IMG/VR virus record: IMGVR_UViG_3300023198_000958
Span: 1-38,303 of that record
Length of the DNA: 38,303 nt
Reading direction: 5' to 3' (one strand)
DNA from: a virus
Below, one piece after another: positions 30,047 to 38,303 of the stretch. The notes beneath the pieces were generated by a model. The model was not told where the DNA came from, did not search any database, and was given only the letters and a program-made list of their open reading frames with translations. The number at the start of each line of letters is the position of its first letter. Within the stretch, counting starts at the first letter, position 1. The translations under genes were made by a program, and so were the position numbers.

Positions 30047-31533
30047 GACTCTTCCTCTGTATAGAGAACATCAGGCAGAGATTCTCCAACGAAATGCTCT
30101 GCATCAGGCGGGGTTAGGTGCATGTTTGCCATATGCAGTGCATCAGGTATATCATCGTGTGCCGCTCTTGGCCAAGCAAGAAGTTCTGACTCCAGCTCGG
30201 TCATGTGAGCCTGATGGTAAGTTGTTCCCATCCTGAAAAGGGGCTGTAGGCTCCTGATTCGAGAGTCTTTACCAACTCTGGGCTTCGTGGTCCTGATCGT
30301 AACATAGAAACCGTCTTCCTGCTCGTCCATCCGCTTGCGAAACTGCTCTACAACAGCTTGCTGGAACTGAACACTCTCGATATTGATCAAGGATGCTCCA
30401 TATCGGCGGCAAACCTCCAGCATCTCATCTACAATCAGATCGATATCCTTGGTTTTCATCCGTGAATAAGGCAGAATGTACCGATTCAGGTTTCTTTCCA
30501 TCCCGATGGGGGCAATTACCGTGAAATCAGCCTTATGGCCCTCAGAAATAGCCAGATCCACTCCTACGCAGACATTTAGAGGCATCCAGACAGGTTGATC
30601 GAACTCACCGGGAGCCTGTGAGAGCCGAATTGCAGGCATATGATCATCAATCAACTTGAATTCGCCTTCCCAGTACTTGAAATCTTCCCGCCTAAAGGTC
30701 TGATTGTCCAAGTTGATGGGCATATTCATGTATTCCTGCCAGAACGCATCGGCTTCGCCACGGTCCTCGTAGGATTTTTTGATCTTCATCAGTCGCTTCA
30801 TCGGGAAACGCTCTGGCCACAAAGGCTTATCGTCCATGATAGCCTGATAAAAATGCGTCTTCCAGCTTTCGTCCTTCTCGATATCTTTCAGGTAAGCCCG
30901 CTCAGAAATGATCGTACCGATCGCTATCAATCGACCGTCATCAGCAAGGGAAGGCTCCACGGCTTTCGTGAGCCACTTCTTGTTCTTGTCGATGGCCTCT
31001 GGTGTAGCACTGTTGGTTTCGGATTCGAAATCGTCCAGAATGATGAGGTTCGGGCGGGTAATGGCTTTTTTCCCGGTGAGCGTTCCTCGAATCCGCTGGC
31101 CAGTACCACGAGCCACAATCTTTGCACCGTTCGAAGTGACTATCTCGCTTTCGGTCCACTTTGGCCCCTCCAATGATCCGAAGTAATGCAGGATACGCTC
31201 GTTCTCCATGAAGTTGGTCTTGATGATGCCGATGAAGTTCTCGCTTTGGGCAAGAGACTCAGAGATCAACAAGATGAGTAGATCCTTTTCGACTGGTTTG
31301 AATAGGATTCTCCACATTGGATAAATCACGCTGATAACCGTACTCTTGGAGTGGCCTCGAGGTGCAACGATTCCCAGCCTGTCGATACTGTTGTCCTGCA
31401 AGTCGGAATAGATCAATCGATGGAAAGGAGGAACGGCGGCACTCAGGGCTGGACCCATGAAAGTCTTGGCAAAGAACTCAATACTCTGAGCAGATTTCCT
31501 AACTATGTCATCCACCGCTACGGCCCTTTCCAT
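30031..31533 (-). CDS. terL: Terminase large subunit (500 aa)
   Basis: This is the ATP-driven motor that translocates DNA into the procapsid and cuts the concatemer. ATPase domain: a deviant Walker A (APRGHSKST, 57-65), Walker B with catalytic acid (LIILDDFE, 163-170) and coupling motif (IGT, 205-207). RNase H-fold nuclease: GVDLAISEGHKADFT (324-338, D326), INIESVQFQQAV (384-393, E386) and AHDDIPDAL (458-466, D460/D461). Start ATG 31533, with AAGGA 9 bases upstream, overlaps the previous gene by 26 bases. No small terminase subunit is recognised in the window. It is full length and appears intact. Confidence 0.95.
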   Translation of the reverse strand: MERAVAVDDIVRKSAQSIEFFAKTFMGPALSAAVPPFHRLIYSDLQDNSIDRLGIVAPRGHSKSTVISVIYPMWRILFKPVEKDLLILLISESLAQSENFIGIIKTNFMENERILHYFGSLEGPKWTESEIVTSNGAKIVARGTGQRIRGTLTGKKAITRPNLIILDDFESETNSATPEAIDKNKKWLTKAVEPSLADDGRLIAIGTIISERAYLKDIEKDESWKTHFYQAIMDDKPLWPERFPMKRLMKIKKSYEDRGEADAFWQEYMNMPINLDNQTFRREDFKYWEGEFKLIDDHMPAIRLSQAPGEFDQPVWMPLNVCVGVDLAISEGHKADFTVIAPIGMERNLNRYILPYSRMKTKDIDLIVDEMLEVCRRYGASLINIESVQFQQAVVEQFRKRMDEQEDGFYVTIRTTKPRVGKDSRIRSLQPLFRMGTTYHQAHMTELESELLAWPRAAHDDIPDALHMANMHLTPPDAEHFVGESLPDVLYTEEESWLVM

Positions 31534-31867
31534 TTCTCGTGATCCTTAGTTCTTTTGTCAATGCCTCAGTAGCATCAGCATTTCTATTCATGATATCCTT
31601 AAAATCCCGAACCTCATCTCGACCTTCCCACACACAATGGAAGTCGCCTTGGTCAATCTTGTGCTGAACATCTTCAGTGTAGTCGTGGATCTCTTTGACT
31701 CTCTGCTTCAGCAATGGGTCAAGGCAGACGGTGTGCGTTGTTGCATTCCCGCCCATCTTGGCCAACAAAAACTTGGATGCAAAGTACAGTATCCAGAATA
31801 GAACAATCAATAGAACACCGATTGTTCCGAGTTCCTTTAATTCGATTGCCGCATTAACTGGATCCAT
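31508..31867 (-). CDS. Single-pass membrane protein (119 aa), possible lysis-type protein
   Basis: ATG 31867 overlaps the spike stop by 1 base (TAATG), with AAGGA 7 bases upstream. Residues 14-36 form one clear membrane helix (GTIGVLLIVLFWILYFASKFL). A charged helical tail follows (LLKQRVKEIHDYTEDVQHK and RDEVRDFKDIMNR), and the C-terminus is basic. In T7 the interval between tail fibre and large terminase holds the holin, small terminase and Rz. The position and single helix therefore fit a holin or inner-membrane spanin. No diagnostic motif is seen, and no endolysin is nearby. Confidence 0.65.
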   Translation of the reverse strand: MDPVNAAIELKELGTIGVLLIVLFWILYFASKFLLAKMGGNATTHTVCLDPLLKQRVKEIHDYTEDVQHKIDQGDFHCVWEGRDEVRDFKDIMNRNADATEALTKELRITRNGKGRSGG

Positions 31868-34800
31868 TATGAGTCCTTCAGGCTGGTGGCAGTGTAGCCA
31901 ATTTTAAAATGCGAAACATGGAGAAGAGTAGACTCGCCGGGATTTGTTGACGCAGGTTTTACAGCAATTTGGACCTGAACCATATCGCCAGCAACCAATG
32001 TTTTGATGCCAAGATCCCCGTCACTTGTTAAGGTAATTTCATCCAGCTCGGTATAATGCTGAGGATAAATATCCTGCTGTGTCAAGGTTCCAGATTCGCT
32101 GTTGCTTGTAGCATAATATTCTGCCGCCTCGTTGGTTCTTGCGGCCTGTGTGTCGTAAATCTTTCTGGCCGCAATCCACTCAACGTCATACTCAAAGTTT
32201 GTAGCGGAACCCGCCGTTATCCCCGTATAAACTCTAAGGGTGATCGCCGTCCCAGCCTTCCAGTCTTCAGGAAGAACAAACCAACAGCTGACCCACTCAG
32301 TAACAGGATCAGCAATCGCCGCCTGAACAAAAACATAGCTACTGGCCGCGCCCCTTGTGGCCGCATAACTGGGAGAGTTCGTCCAGTTGTACGAAGCAAG
32401 AAGTTGAGGCGCAGGGATGATCAAGGTTCGGGCTACACCACCAGTTCCATACAAGTAATCATCAGCCGTAACCTCGGAGTCCTTGAGCAGTACCCCTTCT
32501 GCCGTGATGCCTGCGGCGGTGGTGGACTCCACAAGGTCATCAACGTAGATGATCCCCTCGACCTCAAGATCGTTCTGTACGCCAAGGTCAGCACCACTAC
32601 CAGAAGTATCGCAAGCAAGGTTGTGGAAAATCCCTTGACTCTGCCAGTATGCAACGGTGACGATATCGCTATCTGCTATCGCAGGCCCAGCGCAGAGCAT
32701 CGACCTCGGGTTGTAGGTGGCGTTGCCTACCCCGCTTTTGGGTAGACCGAAGCGCATCAAGCCAGCACTGTCGATGACCGCAAACTCGATATCTCCAGTA
32801 ACAGGGCCACCGACATTCTGAATGAACGTGGCCCCATTCATATTGTATCCACCAGCAGATTTGCTGGTCCGACCCCAGACCGAATTTCCTATCCGCACAA
32901 TCCCATAATCAGGGGTGGCCACATCACCGATGGTTACATCGTAATCAGTCAGTCCACCAGCCCCGTTGTCCATGAAGTTCCAGAGGCCAGTGACAGCTTC
33001 ATCTGCGGCAAGACTGATGGTGTTGAGGATATGGCTGGCATCTACACGAGCCTTTGCTCCCGTTGCACTGGCATCCTCCATCAAGAAGTAATCGCCAGTA
33101 ACAGGGGTACGGGAGACAAACCCATTCCAATCGCTGGAACCTCTGGTCAACTGGGCATCATTTGAAACATTTCCAAGCCCGACATTGGCACTGGTAACAC
33201 TGTGAGGATTTCCTGCGGTGATATTTGCATGGGTACTGGCGGTGACCCCGGCATCGAAATCGCTGATCTGGGAAACCACATGGTCATGTGCCGTGATCGC
33301 CCCGGTGAACAGCAGATCGCCATTGATGTTTAAGGTTTTGTCAACGCTCATCTCATCGTCGCCGTCATCGAAGGCCATCGTAGCGAACGATGAAGCGACA
33401 AGAGGATCAGAAAGGGCAATGGTCGGAACCTTGACGCTGAACTCAGCTTCAACCGGACGAGTGAATGTAAACAACCCATTAGCTTCTGGGCCTATGCCGT
33501 TTTCAAATAGCAAGGCCGGATCATTGGTCCCCGGTGTGGCCGCATTACGACCAAAAGCTACGGACATTATTGTTCCGGTATCCGTATCGTTCTTTGTAGG
33601 ATCAACGTGGAGCCCCTTATCGGACTCGATGCCTACAGCACTCATTACCAGCTTGCCATACATCGTTGTGATGTCGTTGACGTACAGCTTGCCGTCAATG
33701 GTGGTGTGGCCAGTTCCGGCACCTGATCCGGTAATCTCCAGATTTCCACCAGTACCAACACCAATGTATTTGTCTCCACCTGTCCCGGTGAAATGTATCG
33801 TTTTGTCTGTTCCAGCTTCACCAACCTGAAGCCCCGGTGCAAAGATCCACGTTGATGCTTGCCCGTTATCCGTAAACCTGACATGACCGCCAGTGTGTTC
33901 GATAGCCATTCCATACAAGATGCTATTGAATGTGATCTTTCCCTGCTCATAGAAATTGATTCCAGAACCCGTTGCACTTGTAAAGTCCAGCGTATCATCA
34001 GCACTGCCGGAAAGATCCATAGAGATAAACGAACCAGCCGCACCACCAGCTACAGCATCCATCCTTACGAACGCAGTAGTGCCATCTGCCGCCAACAACA
34101 AGGTGGTGTCAATGCCGTTATCATCTCCCGGCCCTGTATCCTTGTAGAACCTTAAAGTCCTGATATCTGTTTCTGTCTGAGTAGCGGCACCATCAATGGT
34201 GTCAGCCAGCTCAACTGTGCCAATAAAGTCGATATCCAATCCATGAGAAAACTCAAACAGTCCCGGTGCCAAGGTGCTTTTCTGTATCCATGAATTGCTG
34301 TGATCTACATTGTCATGAAAATAAAGTATGCTGTTATTGTTGAAGCCTTCTCTGTTTATGTAAATATGACTACCGGCCTGTATAATGCCAGCGTTTGGAA
34401 CACCATCTATACCCGTTGCTTTAATCCACCCACCGTCTTGAACCAAGAGCTGGCCACCATCAACAAGCAAGGTCTGATCATTGATAACATTCAGTCCTCC
34501 ACTGACGCCCCCAATACTTAAACCACCATCGAAATAAGACCAAGTATACCAGCGCATCCTGTGAGGGATCTGCCATTCGCTGTTGTCTTTACTACCGCGA
34601 ATCTCAAGACCATCAACATCGCCACCAGCATATGCGTAAATACTTCCAGCACCCGCCGTACCGTGCTGATTTATATACAGGCCGTCCTGAGCCCAGAGAC
34701 TTCCCGTGTCGGCTACGATATTCCCAGCAGATGAACTGATAGTTCCAACAGCATCAACCCCGGCAGTTGAAACCATGCCGAACCCGTCTGACGTATAAAG

Positions 34801-37800
34801 CGTTCTGTTAAATGAAAACCGTCCGACTTGGGAAACAATTTCGTGATCAAATATTAGTGACGGCTCAGGATTGGTCGGATGGCTGGTGAAGCCAAACCTG
34901 AGAGTGGTGGTGTAATCGCTAACTGTGGATTCCTCGTATGTAGGGTTGAACCACATGTCGGTAACTGCGCCACCGGCAATGTTGTCTTTCCAGCCAGTGT
35001 TTCCGGTTCCCGAAGTTTTGGTATAGAAGGCTGTACCAATGCCTCCATCTGACCGCTGATAAGTAGATCCGACAGGAGCACTGACAGCACCCTCGGGAGT
35101 ACCACTTCCAAAGTATCGACCGCAAGCCCCGTTGCCTAGCTCGACATGGCCATCGCCCCAGATCGTGTGTGTTGGATCAGTGCTTCCAGCATCATAAGCG
35201 GCTTGGACCTGATACCCAGCTCCTTCTGCCCACAAGTTGACAATCGGAGAAGTAGCAGAACCTCCATACCACGACTGTTCATCCGTACTATATATGTTTG
35301 CTTTCTCCCGTGACCCGACCCCCATAATAGCTTCGATGGTTTTGGGGGCTGTCTGCGATCCGATAAATATCATGTTCCCATACGAGTTGTCCCCGAATTG
35401 GTAGAGAACCACGCTTCCCCCGAAGTTCTCTGCGCGAAGATGATTAAAATAATTAAAGGCTCCATCGCAATCAACAAGAGCAGGGCGATATGCCGTTGTC
35501 TGTGCAGCAGAAACTTCACAACTGACCCGAGTGAAACTATTGTTGCTCGTGTTCCATGAGCCACCCGCCTGTTTCTGGCAGTAGATAGCGGCACCATCAG
35601 AGCAATCGATCCCGTTAAGGAGAGATCCGTAATTGATAGACCCGTTATAGAAGGAATTCTCGTTTGCCCATCCTCCCCCAATAGAGGTTACATAGACCCC
35701 AAACTGGCAATCCAGAATGCTCTTCCATTCGATGGTATTATAAGCACATCCGTTCTCGTCCCCAAGAACCTCAATTCCCTTGTTGCATCTCCATACCGTG
35801 ACATCACTGATCCGGCCACGGCTCATGTTCTTCATTTGGACACCAACCGAGCCAGCAGTCAATGGCCACTCGCTTCCGGCTTGCCACGGCATCTTCCAGA
35901 ATCCACCAATAAGATTTGTATTGTAACAAGCAGTTGTGTCAGATTTTCCTAACCTGATCATCGGTTTATTGAACGCCAATGCCGCTAAGATTGTCGCCCC
36001 TCGAGCATCAACAGTGAAGAACCTCTGGTTGTGGTCGTTGGCTACTTCGATGGTATCTGAAATGAGGTAATTAGCAGGCGGGAAAAGAATGATCCCGTCC
36101 CCGTTGAAGATGCAATCGGCAACACAATCTTTAATCGCATCAGTGTCATCGGTCACGCCGTCACCAACAGCACCGTAATCCATGACGCTGTAGATGCTCC
36201 GAAATCCGGTCATCCATGTCAGGTTCCCATCGAAAACCCCGAGGAAGTTCTCGTTCTCAACAGAAAGATCATCTCCACTTGGGAAAATGTTTTCAGGATC
36301 AACTTGAGCACTAAACAGGAAATTGCTATTAGCAACATTCCAAGAAATACTCTCGCTACTGACAGTGCTTCCAATATAGATGAACCTGTCGGTGGTCGGA
36401 ACCTCAACGGTGTCAAGATAGAAAACCCCATTGTCCACCTGAAGTGGTCCACCAAAGCGACCAGAACCACTGGTGAAGAAGTCCAGAGCGGAACCTTCCC
36501 AATCCACAAACGGAATTTTGGTATGCGTACCAGGAGTTCCAGCCGCCGTGCAAATCCAACCAAGGCCATTGGCTTCACTCGCATCTTCACGATTCGTAAT
36601 TACGCCAAGTTTATTCTTGATCAAAAGTGTAGAGTTTTCTGGAGTCTCGTTTGATATCATTTGACCATGGCCAGAACCAGCGGCAAGAAGCGGGTCAACT
36701 CCACCATAAACATTGATATGCGCTTCTGCATCAACAGTATGAATCGAGAACGATCCAAGAACCATGCTGGATGTTCCATTATTTATCGACACATGAATAT
36801 ATTTTACCGTATCCTCAACAACGAAATACATGGGCCTTGTATGGTCTGATCCTTGCAGGTATCCTTCTGATACATCGGAAAAATACCAACCCTGATTCAC
36901 TGTTCCATTCAGATAGTCAAAGTTTGTTCCACCACCGGAACCACTGTCTAAAAGAACTGTTCCACTGGCATCGTAACACTGAACATGAGTCCTGCCGCCA
37001 ACCGAAGCATCCCTGAGAACTACAAATCTTTTCGCTCTATTCGTGTCAACATAAATTCCAACCCCACCGTTTCCGTTACTTAGGATACTCCCATTTGCTA
37101 CCAGCAGGTTTACATCGGCCTCTGACACAAGACCAGTTCCACGGTCGAACGTATTCATCCCACGAAAGGCCATTCCTCCAGATCGATAGTAGGCCCTATC
37201 TGCCAGATTCCCAGAATGCCATGAGGAAGTATGTTCGTCATAAAGTCGCTCTCCGGTTTTCCTGAAGAACGTGGACGGCTGATCTCCTTGATCATCGAAT
37301 TCTGTGGCAGTTGATGGAATAAACACACCCACCGTAAACGTATTCCACCTTGCTTCATCTTGAGTTACGACAGCAGGAGCATTGTTTCCGCTGGCTCTTT
37401 CAATTCTGGCATCATAAACAGCATTCCTGTTTGCACCACTCATCAACAGAAGTTCAGTGGGAACACCAGTACCATCATAGCTTATTTCAAAACACGGTGA
37501 ATAGAAATAGTTGTTGTTCGGTTCGTGCGTACCGACTCCATCATTCCTTATGCGAATTCCGATGCGGTCAACATCCTGAGTAGACATAGCTGACCAAACA
37601 CCGATCCTGCCACCAAAGAACTTATTCTCATTTACAAATCCACCAGTATTAAAAGCATACAAATCAACACCGATTTTGTTTCCAAGGATATCTCCAAGGA
37701 ATGTGGTGTTATATGCACAACCTTTGTTGTCCCCAGAATACCTTACACCAGTGGTAAAACCTCTTGCTTCGTTGATGGTGATTATGGATCTATAAATATT

Positions 37801-38303
37801 CAGAAGCCTGATACCACAGGATGATTCGTTTTGCCAATCACTGAGAGTATTTCTCTTGACCCTTAACTGAATATTTCGTAACTGATTCGTATCTGAAGAA
37901 GCACCGACCTTCAGAGCAGTCTCATTTGCACTTCCTGTATAAAGAAGCCGACCATCCATGATGATGTCACATCCAGCAGGGACATAGACCTCGGCTGTCG
38001 TTGCGAATTCACCTTCGGGGAAATAAAGAACTCCACCAGCGGCGGCGGCGGCAACGGCGGCGGCTTCAAGCTCATCATGATCATCGGTTGCGCCATCACC
38101 AATGGCACCGTAATCCATGACATTGTAATAAAGGCCAAGACCGCTTCCTCCACCGGAAGGCTCGATCCAGCCTGTATCGTAATCACCGGGACTCAGCTTG
38201 GTCAACACGAAGCCTGTTGCTCCACCGGAGGGCATCCCGATATTGGAGCCAACAACCTTCTCACCAAACTGGATCTGGTATATCTCAGGAACTCGCTGAT
38301 GAA
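31867..38303 (-). CDS. Tail spike / fibre with duplicated beta-helix domains (5' partial, at least 2,144 aa)
   Basis: The frame is open to the end of the window: 22 further codons before the Met at 38235 read ...VPEIYQIQFGEKVVGSNIG, so the true start lies beyond. Numbering here is from Met 38235. Two pectate-lyase-3-type beta-helices are seen: MDYGAIGDGATDD (about residue 40) and MDYGAVGDGVTDD (about 685). These are typical of spikes that bind or cut surface polysaccharide. The middle (about 1,150-1,850) is Gly/Thr/Asp-rich beta sequence with short fibre-like repeats. The last 200 residues (WFVLPEDWKAGTAITLRVYTG...) look like a compact beta-sandwich, possibly for receptor binding or trimerisation. 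No intramolecular chaperone motif is evident. Confidence 0.85.
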   Translation of the reverse strand, partial: HQRVPEIYQIQFGEKVVGSNIGMPSGGATGFVLTKLSPGDYDTGWIEPSGGGSGLGLYYNVMDYGAIGDGATDDHDELEAAAVAAAAAGGVLYFPEGEFATTAEVYVPAGCDIIMDGRLLYTGSANETALKVGASSDTNQLRNIQLRVKRNTLSDWQNESSCGIRLLNIYRSIITINEARGFTTGVRYSGDNKGCAYNTTFLGDILGNKIGVDLYAFNTGGFVNENKFFGGRIGVWSAMSTQDVDRIGIRIRNDGVGTHEPNNNYFYSPCFEISYDGTGVPTELLLMSGANRNAVYDARIERASGNNAPAVVTQDEARWNTFTVGVFIPSTATEFDDQGDQPSTFFRKTGERLYDEHTSSWHSGNLADRAYYRSGGMAFRGMNTFDRGTGLVSEADVNLLVANGSILSNGNGGVGIYVDTNRAKRFVVLRDASVGGRTHVQCYDASGTVLLDSGSGGGTNFDYLNGTVNQGWYFSDVSEGYLQGSDHTRPMYFVVEDTVKYIHVSINNGTSSMVLGSFSIHTVDAEAHINVYGGVDPLLAAGSGHGQMISNETPENSTLLIKNKLGVITNREDASEANGLGWICTAAGTPGTHTKIPFVDWEGSALDFFTSGSGRFGGPLQVDNGVFYLDTVEVPTTDRFIYIGSTVSSESISWNVANSNFLFSAQVDPENIFPSGDDLSVENENFLGVFDGNLTWMTGFRSIYSVMDYGAVGDGVTDDTDAIKDCVADCIFNGDGIILFPPANYLISDTIEVANDHNQRFFTVDARGATILAALAFNKPMIRLGKSDTTACYNTNLIGGFWKMPWQAGSEWPLTAGSVGVQMKNMSRGRISDVTVWRCNKGIEVLGDENGCAYNTIEWKSILDCQFGVYVTSIGGGWANENSFYNGSINYGSLLNGIDCSDGAAIYCQKQAGGSWNTSNNSFTRVSCEVSAAQTTAYRPALVDCDGAFNYFNHLRAENFGGSVVLYQFGDNSYGNMIFIGSQTAPKTIEAIMGVGSREKANIYSTDEQSWYGGSATSPIVNLWAEGAGYQVQAAYDAGSTDPTHTIWGDGHVELGNGACGRYFGSGTPEGAVSAPVGSTYQRSDGGIGTAFYTKTSGTGNTGWKDNIAGGAVTDMWFNPTYEESTVSDYTTTLRFGFTSHPTNPEPSLIFDHEIVSQVGRFSFNRTLYTSDGFGMVSTAGVDAVGTISSSAGNIVADTGSLWAQDGLYINQHGTAGAGSIYAYAGGDVDGLEIRGSKDNSEWQIPHRMRWYTWSYFDGGLSIGGVSGGLNVINDQTLLVDGGQLLVQDGGWIKATGIDGVPNAGIIQAGSHIYINREGFNNNSILYFHDNVDHSNSWIQKSTLAPGLFEFSHGLDIDFIGTVELADTIDGAATQTETDIRTLRFYKDTGPGDDNGIDTTLLLAADGTTAFVRMDAVAGGAAGSFISMDLSGSADDTLDFTSATGSGINFYEQGKITFNSILYGMAIEHTGGHVRFTDNGQASTWIFAPGLQVGEAGTDKTIHFTGTGGDKYIGVGTGGNLEITGSGAGTGHTTIDGKLYVNDITTMYGKLVMSAVGIESDKGLHVDPTKNDTDTGTIMSVAFGRNAATPGTNDPALLFENGIGPEANGLFTFTRPVEAEFSVKVPTIALSDPLVASSFATMAFDDGDDEMSVDKTLNINGDLLFTGAITAHDHVVSQISDFDAGVTASTHANITAGNPHSVTSANVGLGNVSNDAQLTRGSSDWNGFVSRTPVTGDYFLMEDASATGAKARVDASHILNTISLAADEAVTGLWNFMDNGAGGLTDYDVTIGDVATPDYGIVRIGNSVWGRTSKSAGGYNMNGATFIQNVGGPVTGDIEFAVIDSAGLMRFGLPKSGVGNATYNPRSMLCAGPAIADSDIVTVAYWQSQGIFHNLACDTSGSGADLGVQNDLEVEGIIYVDDLVESTTAAGITAEGVLLKDSEVTADDYLYGTGGVARTLIIPAPQLLASYNWTNSPSYAATRGAASSYVFVQAAIADPVTEWVSCWFVLPEDWKAGTAITLRVYTGITAGSATNFEYDVEWIAARKIYDTQAARTNEAAEYYATSNSESGTLTQQDIYPQHYTELDEITLTSDGDLGIKTLVAGDMVQVQIAVKPASTNPGESTLLHVSHFKIGYTATSLKDS
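35615..36192 (-). repeat. Spike beta-helix unit, copy 2
   Basis: Landmarks YSVMDYGAVGDGVTDD, GCAYNTIEWKSILDCQFGV and GGGWANENSFYNGSINYG match copy 1 in order and approximate spacing. The copies are diverged at protein level, so the duplication is not recent. The region between the copies (about 36200-37590) encodes a different, beta-rich linker domain. Confidence 0.75.
37590..38127 (-). repeat. Spike beta-helix unit, copy 1
   Basis: Protein landmarks in order are YNVMDYGAIGDGATDD, then GCAYNTTFLGDILGNKIGV, then GGFVNENKFFGGRIGV. The same landmarks recur in copy 2, showing an internal duplication of a whole beta-helix domain inside one gene. Confidence 0.75.

Noticed and set aside
1-38303. 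tRNA genes, CRISPR arrays, insertion sequences, integrase and attachment sites
   Set aside because: No cloverleaf-like segment, regularly spaced repeats, transposase or integrase motifs were seen. The coding density leaves almost no room, as the longest gap without a gene is 66 bases.

Overview
The window is a piece of a tailed double-stranded DNA bacteriophage genome, most likely a virulent short-tailed (podovirus-like) phage. The evidence is a compact, gapless layout with mostly 1-60 nt overlaps, a large terminase, a P22-type portal, an HK97-fold (SU10-like) capsid protein, tail adaptors, a beta-propeller nozzle-like protein, ejection-type internal proteins and a beta-helix tail spike. No tape measure or sheath gene is seen. 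There is also no integrase, repressor, lysin, tRNA, CRISPR array or insertion sequence. The host cannot be told from the sequence. TAA, TAG and TGA all act as stops, so the standard code fits.

Left arm (1-4227, plus strand): a partial cysteine-rich gene, several small unknown genes, a DnaB-type helicase, a RusA-family Holliday-junction resolvase with one catalytic Asp replaced by Pro, and then a small separate unit. That unit has a candidate extended -10 promoter, a 12-bp palindrome, an acidic small protein and a secreted FN3-like protein, and ends in an intrinsic terminator at about 4250-4280.

Right arm (4277-38303, minus strand, converging on the same terminator). In transcription order it holds: tail spike (its 5' end is outside the window), single-pass membrane protein, terminase large subunit, portal, scaffold, major capsid protein, three adaptor-like proteins in tandem, nozzle/stabilisation protein, a small coiled-coil protein, three ejection-type proteins, a giant protein of about 3,526 aa, and a 987-aa protein.

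The highlight is the giant protein (7240-17820). Deep inside it is a sequence matching the catalytic double-psi beta-barrel of cellular RNA polymerase beta-prime subunits and of single-chain RNA polymerases (QDE-1/RdRP, YonO and crAss-like phage enzymes). An R-x-P-x3-P-x-D segment is followed 40 residues later by the metal-binding D-x-D-G-D signature. About 510 residues upstream is a K-I-G-x-K segment resembling the lysine-bearing beta-like barrel. Because the gene sits among the ejection proteins, the inference is a virion-carried single-chain RNA polymerase delivered into the host with the DNA to transcribe early genes, a role played in N4 by an unrelated T7-type enzyme.
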